From contig NZ_CP031396.1 of NCBI RefSeq assembly GCF_003363755.1, positions 372,001-436,000 of the forward strand: a stretch of DNA of 64,000 nt, given 5' to 3'. Both the position numbers and the translations under genes were made by a program. Positions 8,940-17,505 of this stretch are shown one piece after another. Below the pieces are notes generated by a model that had not been told where the DNA came from, ran no database searches, and was given only the letters and a program-made list of their open reading frames with translations. The stretch's first letter is position 1. Each line of letters begins with the position of its first letter. Origin of the DNA: Pseudomonas protegens (GTDB lineage: Bacteria > Pseudomonadota > Gammaproteobacteria > Pseudomonadales > Pseudomonadaceae).

Positions 8940-11099
8940 ATGAGCAGATCCAAGCAGACTCCGCCGACTCCCGAGAACGAACCCTCGCGCATCCGTGAAG
9001 GCCTGCCCTTCCCTCTGGGCGCCACCTGGGATGGCCTGGGCGTCAACTTCGCGCTGTTCTCGGCCAATGCCACCAAGGTCGAACTGTGCCTGTTCGACGC
9101 CGCCGGCGACGTGGAGCTCGAACGTATCGAACTGCCCGAGTACACCGACGAAATCTTCCACGGCTACCTGCCCGACGCTCACCCCGGGCTGATCTACGGC
9201 TACCGAGTGCACGGCCCCTATGAGCCGGCCAACGGCCACCGTTTCAACCCCAACAAACTGTTGATCGACCCCTATGCCAAGCAGCTGGTGGGCCAATTGA
9301 AATGGTCCGAGGCGCTGTTCGGCTACACCATCGGCCATCCTGACGCCGACCTCAGCTTTGATGAACGGGACAGCGCGCCCTTCGTGCCCAAGTGCAAAGT
9401 CATCGACCCGGCCCACACCTGGGGCCACGACCATCGGGTCAGCGTGCCCTGGGACAAGACCATCCTCTACGAGACCCACGTGCGCGGCTTCACCATGACC
9501 CATCCCGCAGTGCCGGAACACCTGCGGGGGACCTTTGCCGGGCTGATGGTGGACGACGTGCTGGAGCACATCCGCAAGCTTGGCGTCTCGTCGGTGGAGC
9601 TGCTGCCGATCCATGCCTTCGTCAACGACCAGCACCTGCTGCACAAGGGCATGACCAACTACTGGGGCTACAACAGCATCGCCTTCTTCGCCCCCGACCC
9701 GCGCTACCTGGCCAGCGGCAAGATCGCCGAATTCAAGGAAATGGTCGCGCACCTGCACGAGGCCGGACTGGAGGTGCTGCTGGACGTGGTCTACAACCAC
9801 ACCGCCGAAGGCAACGAACAAGGCCCGACCCTGTCCATGCGCGGCATCGACAACGCCTCCTACTACCGCCTGATGCCCGACGACAAGCGCTTCTACATCA
9901 ACGATTCCGGCACCGGCAACACCCTGGACCTGAGCCATCCCTGCGTGCTGCAGATGGTCACCGACTCCCTGCGCTACTGGGCCACGGAAATGCACGTGGA
10001 CGGTTTCCGCTTCGACCTGGCGACCATCCTCGGCCGCTACCACGATGGTTTCGACGAGCGCCACAGCTTCCTCGTGGCCTGCCGCCAGGACCCGGTGCTG
10101 CGCCAGGTGAAGCTGATCGCCGAACCCTGGGACTGCGGCCCCGGCGGCTACCAGGTGGGGCGCTTTCCGCCGGGCTGGGTGGAATGGAACGACCGTTTCC
10201 GCGACACCGTGCGGGCCTTCTGGAAAGGCGACGACGGCCAGTTGGCGGACTTCGCCGGGCGCATGACCGCCTCCGGCGAGATGTTCAACCAGCGCGGCCG
10301 GCGGCCCTACGCGTCGGTCAATTTCGTCACCGCCCACGACGGCTTCACCCTGCGCGACCTGGTGTCCTACAACGACAAGCACAACCAGGCCAACGACGAG
10401 AACAACCAGGACGGCAGCGACAACAACCTGTCCTGGAACCATGGCGTCGAAGGCCCCACCGACGACCCCGAGATCAACGCCCTGCGCCTGCGCCAGATGC
10501 GCAACTTCTTCGCCACCCTGCTGCTGGCCCAGGGCACGCCGATGCTGGTGGCCGGCGACGAATTCGCCCGCACCCAGCACGGCAACAACAACGCCTACTG
10601 CCAGGACAGCGAGATCGGCTGGATCAACTGGGAGCTGGACGCCGACGGCAAGGCGCTGCTCAAGTTCGTCAAGCGCCTGATCAAGCTGCGCCTGAGCTAC
10701 CCGATCCTGCGCCGCGGGCGCTTCCTGGTGGGCAGCTACAACGAAGACCTCGGGGTCAAGGACGTCACCTGGCTGGCCCCGGACGGCAACGAGATGAGCA
10801 CCGAACAATGGCAAGACCCCCACGGCCGTTGCCTGGGCATGCTGCTGGACGGCCGTGCCCAGGAAACCGGCATCCGCCGCCCCGGGGCCGACGCCACGGT
10901 GCTGCTGGTGGTCAATGCCCATCACGACATCGTCAATTTCCGCCTGCCCGAGGTTCCGGCCGGCGAGTTCTGGAGCTGCATGCTCGACACCAACCAGCCG
11001 GCGGTGCGCGGCCAGGAGCGCTTCGCCTTCGGCCACAGCTACTCGGTGACCGGGCGTTCACTGCTGCTGTTCGAGTTGCAGCATGAGGAAGAAGACTGA
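8940..11099 (+). CDS. glgX: Glycogen debranching enzyme
   Basis: GlgX hydrolyses alpha-1,6 branches, mostly on short outer chains left by phosphorylase. The 719-residue protein has an N-terminal CBM48-like domain (about 1-150) and a GH13 barrel. The triad lies in VDGFRFDLATIL, LIAEPWDCGPGGY and FVTAHDGFTLRDLV. The start has AGGAG 4 bases upstream. It ends one base before the start of the acyl-CoA dehydrogenase-like gene, so the next cassette may be read through from the glycogen operon. Confidence 0.95.
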   Translation: MSRSKQTPPTPENEPSRIREGLPFPLGATWDGLGVNFALFSANATKVELCLFDAAGDVELERIELPEYTDEIFHGYLPDAHPGLIYGYRVHGPYEPANGHRFNPNKLLIDPYAKQLVGQLKWSEALFGYTIGHPDADLSFDERDSAPFVPKCKVIDPAHTWGHDHRVSVPWDKTILYETHVRGFTMTHPAVPEHLRGTFAGLMVDDVLEHIRKLGVSSVELLPIHAFVNDQHLLHKGMTNYWGYNSIAFFAPDPRYLASGKIAEFKEMVAHLHEAGLEVLLDVVYNHTAEGNEQGPTLSMRGIDNASYYRLMPDDKRFYINDSGTGNTLDLSHPCVLQMVTDSLRYWATEMHVDGFRFDLATILGRYHDGFDERHSFLVACRQDPVLRQVKLIAEPWDCGPGGYQVGRFPPGWVEWNDRFRDTVRAFWKGDDGQLADFAGRMTASGEMFNQRGRRPYASVNFVTAHDGFTLRDLVSYNDKHNQANDENNQDGSDNNLSWNHGVEGPTDDPEINALRLRQMRNFFATLLLAQGTPMLVAGDEFARTQHGNNNAYCQDSEIGWINWELDADGKALLKFVKRLIKLRLSYPILRRGRFLVGSYNEDLGVKDVTWLAPDGNEMSTEQWQDPHGRCLGMLLDGRAQETGIRRPGADATVLLVVNAHHDIVNFRLPEVPAGEFWSCMLDTNQPAVRGQERFAFGHSYSVTGRSLLLFELQHEEED

Positions 11100-11100
11100 A

Positions 11101-12114
11101 ATGGACCTGCAAGCCTTCCTGCGCCATTACCCCGACCTGGGGCACGCCGATGCCCCGGCGCTGGGCCTGTGCCTGGAGGCTCTGGTGGCCGCCGGCCTGG
11201 ATCGCCTGCCGCGGCCGGCGGGCGGTGCCACCCTGCAGCGTTGGCAGGCCCTGGCCCGGGTCGCCGGACATGACCTGGGCCTGTGCAAGCTCTACGAGGG
11301 ACACACCGATGCCCTGGCGATCATGCAGGAGCTGGACTGCGTCGTCGCCCCCGGCACCACCTGGGGCACCTGGGCCGCCGAACCGCCCCGGGCCCGGGTT
11401 CAGGCCGACGCCGACGGCCCACACTGCCGCTTAAGCGGGACCAAGGCCTGGTGCTCGGGAGCCGCGGTGCTCAGCCATGCCCTGCTCACCGCCTGGGACA
11501 GCGCGGGGCGCCAGCGCCTGGTGGCGGTGGCCCTGGACCAGCCCGGGGTGCAGGTCGAGCGCGGCGGCTGGCAGGCGGTGGGCATGGCCAATACCGATAG
11601 CCGGCAGGTGCGGTTCGACCAGGCACGGGGCCATTGGGTCGGCGGGCCGGACGACTACCTGCAGCGTCCGGGTTTCTGGCAGGGCGCCATGGGCATCGCC
11701 GCCTGCTGGCTGGGCGCGGCCCAGGCCATCGCCCTGCCGCTGCGCGAACACTGCGCCAAGCACGACGAGCCCCACGCCCAAGCGCATCTGGGGGCGGTGG
11801 ACAGCGCCCTGCATCAGGCCGCCTGCGTCCTGCGCCACAGTGCCCGGCAGCTGGACCAGGCCCCCGACGCCGATTGCCAACTGCTGGCCCGGCGCACCCG
11901 GGCCGTGACCGAAGCCAGCGTCGACAGCCTGCTGCGGCATGTCGGTCGGGCCCTGGGCGCGGGCCCCTACTGCCTGGACCGGCACTTCGCCCGGCTGCTG
12001 GCCGACCTGCCGGTATTTATCCGCCAGAGCCATGCCGAACGCGACCTGGCCCAGCTCGGCCAACAGCTGGCCGGCGAAGCCGCTGCGGCGGACCGGGGAG
12101 GATGGTGCCTGTGA
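11101..12114 (+). CDS. Acyl-CoA dehydrogenase-like flavoprotein
   Basis: The 337-residue protein looks like a compact acyl-CoA dehydrogenase. It has an N-terminal helical segment, a central beta domain (LSGTKAWCSGAAV, the flavin-region pattern of the family) and a C-terminal helical domain ending in FIRQSHAERDLAQLG. It is shorter than the usual 380 residues, and I cannot identify the catalytic Glu, so desaturation or oxidation of a CoA ester is not assured. Start 11101 is preceded by AGGAAG; an in-frame ATG at 11083 lies inside glgX. The stop overlaps the next gene in GTGA. It is the first gene of a four-gene overlapping cassette. Confidence 0.75.
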   Translation: MDLQAFLRHYPDLGHADAPALGLCLEALVAAGLDRLPRPAGGATLQRWQALARVAGHDLGLCKLYEGHTDALAIMQELDCVVAPGTTWGTWAAEPPRARVQADADGPHCRLSGTKAWCSGAAVLSHALLTAWDSAGRQRLVAVALDQPGVQVERGGWQAVGMANTDSRQVRFDQARGHWVGGPDDYLQRPGFWQGAMGIAACWLGAAQAIALPLREHCAKHDEPHAQAHLGAVDSALHQAACVLRHSARQLDQAPDADCQLLARRTRAVTEASVDSLLRHVGRALGAGPYCLDRHFARLLADLPVFIRQSHAERDLAQLGQQLAGEAAAADRGGWCL

Positions 12115-12869
12115 AAGCCAATCCGATTGTCGGCCGCGGCACTTCACTGAAGGCCTGGCAGGCCTCCTCGCACCTGCGGGCGATGGCCTGCGTGGATATC
12201 CAGACCCTGGTTGCGCCCGGTTCGCGGGCGGTGATCGTGGCCCCGCACCCGGACGACGAAATCCTCGGCTGCGGCGGCCTCCTGCAATTGCTGGCGGCCG
12301 CGGGACGGGAACTGTTGCTGATTTCAGTCACCGATGGCAGCGCCAGCCATCCCGGCTCACCGCGCTGGCCCATCGAGCGCCTGAGCCTGGTGCGACCCCA
12401 GGAGTCCGCCGAAGGCCTGCGCCGCCTGGACCTGCCACTGGCGCGGATCACATGGCTGCGCGGCGGCTTCCAGGACAGCCGCGTGGCCCGGGACGAAGCG
12501 GCCCTGGCGCGCTACATCCAGGCGTGCCTGCGGCCGGACGATGTGCTGTTCAGCACCTGGTGCGAGGACGGCCACTGCGACCACGAGGCCGTGGGTCGGG
12601 CCAGCGCCCTGGCCGCCCGGACCACGGGTGCGCGCCTCAGGGAGTTGCCCATCTGGGGCTGGCACTGGGCCGACCCCGAGGGCCGCCAGTTGCCCTGGGA
12701 GCGCGCCCGCAAGGTGCTGCTCAGCCCCGCCCAGGTGGCACGCAAGCGTCACGCCATCCACGCCTTCACCAGCCAGCTGGAGGGCGACCCGGACATTGGC
12801 CTGGCACCGGTGCTGGCGCCACACATCATCGAGCGCCTGCTGCAACCCTTCGAGGTGGTATTCCTATGA
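12111..12869 (+). CDS. PIG-L/LmbE-family deacetylase, active-site intact
   Basis: This zinc-dependent deacetylase-family protein has 252 residues. The family removes acetyl from GlcNAc-type sugars or related amides (PIG-L, MshB, LmbE). The motif HPDDE is at residues 46-50: H46 and D49 are predicted zinc ligands and D48 the general base. H155-C-D-H158 supplies the catalytic His (155) and the third zinc ligand (158). I chose GTG 12111, with GGGGAGG 9 bases upstream and a GTGA overlap with the preceding stop, because it gives exactly the same length and register as the paralogue at 14407. An ATG at 12102 sits directly on the ribosome site. It overlaps the methyltransferase by ATGA. The substrate is unknown; an N-acetyl amino sugar is the natural guess. 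Confidence 0.85.
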   Translation: MKANPIVGRGTSLKAWQASSHLRAMACVDIQTLVAPGSRAVIVAPHPDDEILGCGGLLQLLAAAGRELLLISVTDGSASHPGSPRWPIERLSLVRPQESAEGLRRLDLPLARITWLRGGFQDSRVARDEAALARYIQACLRPDDVLFSTWCEDGHCDHEAVGRASALAARTTGARLRELPIWGWHWADPEGRQLPWERARKVLLSPAQVARKRHAIHAFTSQLEGDPDIGLAPVLAPHIIERLLQPFEVVFL

Positions 12870-13465
12870 GCGTCGACAGTCACTATTTCGAAGGGCTGTT
12901 CGCCCGGGACCAGGACCCCTGGGCCTTTCGCCGACGCTGGTACGAACAGCGCAAGCGCGCCATCACCCTGGCCAGCCTGCCGCGGCGCCATTACCGGAGC
13001 ATTTTCGAACCCGGATGCGCCAACGGCGAACTCAGCGCCGAACTGGCGACTCGCTGCGACAGCCTGCTGTGCTGCGACACCGCACAGACTGCGGTCGGCC
13101 TGGCCCGGCAACGCCTGCGCTCGATGCCCCAGGCCCGGGTGGAATGCGCGCGCCTGCCCGAGGACTGGCCCGACGGCCCCTTCGAGCTGATTGTCATCAG
13201 CGAGCTTGGCTACTACCTGGACCCCGGCGATCTGGCGCGCCTGGTGACTCGGGCCCTGGGCTCCCTGGCCGCCGACGGTCAGTTGCTGGCCTGTCATTGG
13301 CGTCCGCCCATCGCCGGCTGTCCCCTGGAGGGCGGGCAAGTGCATGCAATGCTCCACCGGCAGTTGCAGCTGCCACGCCTGCTGGAACATCAGGACGCGG
13401 ATTTTCTCCTCGACCTCTGGGGTCGCGACGCGGATTCGGTCGCGACCCTGGAGGGCCTGCGATGA
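12866..13465 (+). CDS. NodS-like SAM-dependent methyltransferase
   Basis: This 199-residue class I methyltransferase has the NodS-type N-terminus (YFEGLFARDQDPWAFRRRWYEQ) and SAM-binding motif I FEPGCANGELS at about residues 44-54, followed by CCDTAQTAV. NodS in rhizobia N-methylates the free amine of a deacetylated chitooligosaccharide. Here the gene directly follows a deacetylase and overlaps it by ATGA, so N-methylation of the amine made by that enzyme is a plausible role; no sequence feature proves the substrate. It overlaps the glycosyltransferase by ATGA. Confidence 0.8.
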   Translation: MSVDSHYFEGLFARDQDPWAFRRRWYEQRKRAITLASLPRRHYRSIFEPGCANGELSAELATRCDSLLCCDTAQTAVGLARQRLRSMPQARVECARLPEDWPDGPFELIVISELGYYLDPGDLARLVTRALGSLAADGQLLACHWRPPIAGCPLEGGQVHAMLHRQLQLPRLLEHQDADFLLDLWGRDADSVATLEGLR

Positions 13466-14115
13466 TCGGTGTGGTGATTCCCGCCCATAACGAAGAGCAA
13501 CTGCTGGCCGACTGCCTGCAATGCGCCCTGACAGCCGCCAGCCACCCCGACCTGAAGGAGGACGTGCTGATCCTGGTGGTGCTCGACAGCTGTTCCGACC
13601 GCTCCCTGAGCATCGCCCGCCAGTACGCCGTGCAGCACCTGCAATTGCAGGTGCGCAATGTCGGACGGGCGCGCGCCGCCGGCGCGCAATGGCTGCTGCA
13701 GGCCGGGGCTCGCTGGCTGTCGTGCACCGACGCCGACAGCCGGGTGCCCGCGGACTGGCTGGTGGCCCAGCTGGCCCAGGGCACCGACGCCGTCTGCGGC
13801 ACGGTCACCGTCGACTGCTGGAGCGAAGGCTTCGCGCCCCAGGCCCAGGCCCGCTACCACGATGCCTACCAGAGCGCCGATGAGCATCGGCATGTTCATG
13901 GCGCCAACCTGGGCATCAGCGCCGCGGCCTATGTTCGCGCCGGCGGTTTCGAAGCCCTGGCGTGTCACGAGGACGTGCAACTGGTGCGACAGCTGCAGCG
14001 CAGCGGCGCCAGCATCGCCTGGAGCCGGCACCCGCAGGTGATTACCAGCGGGCGCCTGGACAGCCGGGCCCGGGGCGGCTTTGGCGATTACCTGCAAAGC
14101 CTGGTCGAACCTTGA
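13462..14115 (+). CDS. GT2-family glycosyltransferase
   Basis: The 217-residue protein carries the GT-A fold start VVIPAHNEEQLLADCL, a nucleotide-binding stretch (VVLDSCSDRS) and the DxD-type motif CTDADSRVPADW. The later motif GANLGISAAAYVRAGGFE and the acceptor-side ED (ACHEDVQLVRQL) are as in GT2 enzymes. No membrane segment follows, so it is a soluble transferase and not a processive synthase of the NodC/BcsA type. It is the last gene of the overlapping cassette; 291 bp without a recognised gene follow. The sugar donor and acceptor are unknown. Confidence 0.82.
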   Translation: MIGVVIPAHNEEQLLADCLQCALTAASHPDLKEDVLILVVLDSCSDRSLSIARQYAVQHLQLQVRNVGRARAAGAQWLLQAGARWLSCTDADSRVPADWLVAQLAQGTDAVCGTVTVDCWSEGFAPQAQARYHDAYQSADEHRHVHGANLGISAAAYVRAGGFEALACHEDVQLVRQLQRSGASIAWSRHPQVITSGRLDSRARGGFGDYLQSLVEP

Positions 14116-14406
14116 AGGGCGAGGAAGTTGCGCACGACTTTCGTCTTGTGGCCTCCCCCGGGGAGCAATTGCCGTCTACCCTGTGACAGGGTTCGTAATG
14201 CTCGAACAAAGCTTGGGCCGCCCCTACGTGGACGGTTCCAGGCTGTGTATGATGAGCCCCGCATCGCGGCGCCCCAAAGGGATGGAGCGCCGGTACTTCA
14301 CGCTGAGGCGGATGCCAGAATCAGCGTACGTGCAAACCCAGGGTCGCCACTGAACGGATGTTCAGGCCTCATTGCCGTGACCCGGAAAACAGGGATGTGA
14401 CACCTC

Positions 14407-15165
14407 ATGAAAGCCATAACCGCAATAGACAACAGCTGGCCCAGCCAGATCTGGAACGGCGCCCGCCACCTGGCCGACGTTCCCCCCATCAACCTCGGCA
14501 ATCTGGTTCCACCCGGCTCTCGGGCCGTGATCATCGCCCCTCACCCCGGCGATGAAGTGGTAGCCAGCGGCGGCCTGCTGCAAGTGCTGGCCCACCATGG
14601 CCACCCCCTGCAACTGATCTCCATCAGCGACGGCAGCGCCAGTCACCCAGGCTCCGAGCTGTGGCCCAAGCGCCGCCTCAGCGTGTTCCGGCCCCAGGAA
14701 AGCGCCGAGGCCCTGCGCCGCCTGGGGCTGCCCCTGCACAGCCTGAAGTGGATTCGTGGTGGCTTTGCCGACAGTGCCCTGAGCGAGCGCGAACAGCAAT
14801 TGGCGCCATTCATCAGCCGTTACCTGCGTGACAGCGATGTGGTGTTCAGCACCTGGCGCGGCGACGGCAACCTCGATCACGAAGCCGTGGGCCGGGCCGC
14901 GGCCAAGGCGGCCGGCCAGGTGGGCGCACGCTTCTACGAGATTCCGATCTGGGCCTGGCACTGGTCCTCGCGCGAGGAGCACCAGATTCCCTGGCAGCGG
15001 GCACGCAAGCTGCGCCTGGACACCTGGACCGTGGCCCGCAAGCGCCACGCGGCCCACGCCTACGCCAGCCAGCTGCAGGGTGAACCGGAAATCGGCCTGG
15101 AACCGTCCCTGTCGCCGATTCTGCTGGAGCGCCTGCGCCTGCCCTACGAAATCATCCTGATGTAG
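14407..15165 (+). CDS. PIG-L/LmbE paralogue with both catalytic residues replaced
   Basis: The 252 residues align without a gap to the deacetylase encoded at 12111 (15 of 20 identical in residues 31-50). The motif reads HPGDE, so H46 and D49 (zinc ligands) are kept but the general base at 48 is Gly. The HxxH motif reads N155-L-D-H158, so the zinc ligand H158 is kept but the catalytic His is Asn. A zinc site without the acid/base pair suggests a binding or regulatory pseudoenzyme, or altered chemistry. The ribosome site is weak (AGGGATG). It stands alone, 291 bp downstream of the cassette, and is probably a duplication of that gene. Confidence 0.85.
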   Translation: MKAITAIDNSWPSQIWNGARHLADVPPINLGNLVPPGSRAVIIAPHPGDEVVASGGLLQVLAHHGHPLQLISISDGSASHPGSELWPKRRLSVFRPQESAEALRRLGLPLHSLKWIRGGFADSALSEREQQLAPFISRYLRDSDVVFSTWRGDGNLDHEAVGRAAAKAAGQVGARFYEIPIWAWHWSSREEHQIPWQRARKLRLDTWTVARKRHAAHAYASQLQGEPEIGLEPSLSPILLERLRLPYEIILM

Positions 15166-15249
15166 GCCGGGCCCGGGCGGAAAATAACCTGAACGCGAGT
15201 GCCGGCCATCAGTCCCATGAGAAACCGTCACTGATTCACAGGAGTGAGC

Positions 15250-16068
15250 GTGAGCAGCGAGTCCACCCGCCAGCCCCAGCCGGGAAGCATCCAGCGTCTG
15301 CAGATCCTGACCGTCAACACCCACAAGGGTTTCACCGCCCTCAACCGACGCTTCATTCTCCCGGAGCTGCGCGAAGCGGTACGCAGCACCCAGGCCGACC
15401 TGGTGTTTCTCCAGGAAGTGCTGGGCGAGCATGAACGCCATGCGTCGCGCCTGGACAACTGGCCGCAGCAATCGCAGTACGAGTTTCTCGCCGACAGCAT
15501 GTGGAGCGATTACGCCTACGGACGCAATGCGGTGTACCCCGACGGTCATCACGGCAACGCCCTGTTGTCCAAGTACCCGATCCGCCAGTACCGCAACCTG
15601 GATGTCTCCATCACCGGCCCTGAGCGCCGCGGCTTGCTGCACTGCGTCCTGGATGTACCCGGATATGCCGAGGTCCACGCCATCTGCGTGCACCTCAGCC
15701 TGTTGGAAAGCCACCGGCAACTGCAGCTGGCACTGCTCTGCCAACTGCTCGAATCCCTGCCCGAGGAGGCACCGGTGATCATTGCCGGCGACTTCAACGA
15801 CTGGCAGATGCACGGCAATGTCGCCCTGGGCCGGCGCGACGACCTGCACGAAGCCTTCGAACGCCATCACGGCCGCCCGGCCAAGACCTACCCCGCGCGC
15901 TGGCCCTTGCTGCGCCTGGACCGGGTCTACCTGCGCAATGCCAGCAGCCACCGGCCACAGATCCTCGGCAACAAGCCCTGGACCCATCTCTCCGATCACC
16001 TGCCCCTGGCGGTGGAGGTGCAACTGCCGCCCGTAGCCGCACCGCGAGCATCGAGCGATGAACGCTAA
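15250..16068 (+). CDS. Endonuclease/exonuclease/phosphatase-family protein
   Basis: This 272-residue protein of the EEP superfamily resembles E. coli YbhP. The visible motifs are ILTVNTHKGF (first strand, Asn), FLQEVLGE (metal-binding Glu), HGNALLSKYPI, GDFNDWQ (catalytic Asp and Asn) and SDHLPL (C-terminal Asp-His pair). These predict a Mg-dependent phosphoesterase; lipid head groups and nucleic acid are both possible substrates. I chose GTG 15250, with AGGAG 5 bases upstream; the in-frame GTG at 15244 overlaps that site. No partner cardiolipin synthase gene follows here. Confidence 0.85.
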   Translation: MSSESTRQPQPGSIQRLQILTVNTHKGFTALNRRFILPELREAVRSTQADLVFLQEVLGEHERHASRLDNWPQQSQYEFLADSMWSDYAYGRNAVYPDGHHGNALLSKYPIRQYRNLDVSITGPERRGLLHCVLDVPGYAEVHAICVHLSLLESHRQLQLALLCQLLESLPEEAPVIIAGDFNDWQMHGNVALGRRDDLHEAFERHHGRPAKTYPARWPLLRLDRVYLRNASSHRPQILGNKPWTHLSDHLPLAVEVQLPPVAAPRASSDER

Positions 16069-16470
16069 AACCGCGATCGTCCCGGCTCACGGATTGCGGG
16101 GCGGTGCCGCCCAGTGGCAGCAGGTCTGGTCGACCTGCTGAACCCTGGCGACGAGCAGATCCACGCGCTGGAGTCGCCCCTGATCCCCCCGCCCGCCGCA
16201 CATCCCTGGCATTCGGACAAAGTGCCATTTTTCAGTGATTTGTCCGCCCAAAAATAACCCTTCCGTTTGTCAGTCATTTTCTTGACGAGCCCCCTGCTCT
16301 CTCCTTAGCTACCAATGACCACCCCTGGAAAAAGTAACCGGGAAAAGGCCGAAAACACCTGCTGCAGAGCGGGTCGGCGGACTTTACCCGATTGAATCCG
16401 GCTGCCTCTCGAACGGGGGTGGGAGAGGCGCCCCAACGAGATAAAGCATGCATTTGCAAGGTAGACCTCC
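16069..16470. other. Intergenic stretch with a possible gene fragment
   Basis: No full gene is visible in these 402 bases. Just upstream, an ATG at 16058 opens a 27-codon frame ending near 16141, and codon use that looks coding continues in another frame (VDLLNPGDEQIHALESPLI) to about 16256. This may be a frameshifted remnant, but I cannot name the parent. An 8-base inverted repeat (16214-16221 with 16239-16246, CGGACAAA/TTTGTCCG) follows and could be a terminator. The rest is the leader of the autotransporter gene. Confidence 0.3.
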
Positions 16471-17448
16471 ATGAATACCTCACTCACCTCAAGCCCTCTG
16501 CCGTTCGCCTTGTGCAGCCTGTACACATCCTTGCTGTTGTGCTCCATGGAGGTCGCGGCGTCCCCGGGGGAGGACACCGACAACACCGGATACCCCCCAA
16601 CCCTGAGCAGCCTGCCGATCAGCGCCTCACCCCTGGGCAGCCCGCGCCCGAGCGACTTCGCGGTTCTGGACCGGCCCGGACTGCCGACGCACCTTGAAGT
16701 CGGCTACCTAGCGCTGCCCGGCGCTGGCGGCGAACCGCGCAAAGGCCCCCTGCTCTACAGCATCCAGAGCAACGACACCACCCAACAGATCGGCCTGCTG
16801 AGTACCCCCAACACCTACACCCTCACCCAAGGCGGCGCCCCGAGCACCGTCAACGACCCACGCAATGCCGGGCTCAGCGTCCAGGGACAAGGCCTGGGCG
16901 CCTTCTGGCGCCTGCAGGGTGCCGAGGGCTGGCACCTGGACATGTCCGCCAGCGGCGGCCGGGTCAGCGGTTTCAGTCGCAATGAGCAGGGCCGGGGCAT
17001 GACCACCGACGGCAACGCCATGACCTTTTCCGTGCAGGGCGGCGTGGCCATAGGCCTGAGTGACAACTGGGTGATCGAACCCCAGGCCCAGGTGATCAAC
17101 CAACGCATTCGCCTGGACGGTGGCAATAGCAGTAACGACCTCAACGCCTGGAGCGGCCGGGTCGGCGCGCGCCTGCAAGGGCGCTATGACGTCCATGGCC
17201 TGCCCCTGGAACCCTATGTGCGCACCAACCTCTGGCATACGGTCTACAGCGGCGAGACCCTGAGCCTGGACCAGGTGGACAAGATCAGCAGCAGCCGCAA
17301 ATCCTCCACCGTAGAGGTTGGCCTGGGTCTGGTGGCCAGGGTCACCCCCGCCGTGAGCCTGTACGTCAGTGCCGACTACAGCAGCGATGTGGATGACAAC
17401 GACCTCAACGGCCTGATCGGCAGCCTGGGCGTGCGCATGCGTTGGTGA
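16471..17448 (+). CDS. Autotransporter beta-barrel protein without a passenger domain
   Basis: The 325-residue protein starts with a signal peptide (about residues 1-30). A low-complexity Pro/Ser-rich segment follows to about 70, then an autotransporter beta domain to the end. Features include LGAFWRLQGAEGWHLD, LSDNWVIEPQAQVINQRI and a last strand ending in Trp, the usual Bam recognition end. A typical autotransporter carries several hundred passenger residues before the barrel; here almost nothing precedes it. It may be a barrel-only survivor of a larger gene or an outer-membrane protein in its own right. It converges on glgB across a strong hairpin. Confidence 0.8.
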   Translation: MNTSLTSSPLPFALCSLYTSLLLCSMEVAASPGEDTDNTGYPPTLSSLPISASPLGSPRPSDFAVLDRPGLPTHLEVGYLALPGAGGEPRKGPLLYSIQSNDTTQQIGLLSTPNTYTLTQGGAPSTVNDPRNAGLSVQGQGLGAFWRLQGAEGWHLDMSASGGRVSGFSRNEQGRGMTTDGNAMTFSVQGGVAIGLSDNWVIEPQAQVINQRIRLDGGNSSNDLNAWSGRVGARLQGRYDVHGLPLEPYVRTNLWHTVYSGETLSLDQVDKISSSRKSSTVEVGLGLVARVTPAVSLYVSADYSSDVDDNDLNGLIGSLGVRMRW

Positions 17449-17463
17449 TGCGCCCAGGAAGGT

Positions 17464-17496
17464 GCCGGTAATGGCCTGATGTTGACCATTACCGGC
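17464..17496. terminator. Bidirectional hairpin between convergent genes
   Basis: Perfect 11-base arms GCCGGTAATGG and CCATTACCGGC surround an 11-base loop. It lies between the stops of the autotransporter gene (+) and glgB (-). There is no clear U tract on either side, so the fit to an intrinsic terminator is partial. Confidence 0.6.
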
Positions 17497-17505
17497 CACC
17501 CGCGG

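Noticed and set aside
14153..14165. CTCCCC/GGGGAG symmetry after the GT2 gene as a terminator
   Set aside because: The arms leave a single-base loop and no T-rich run follows, so a stable terminator hairpin is unlikely.
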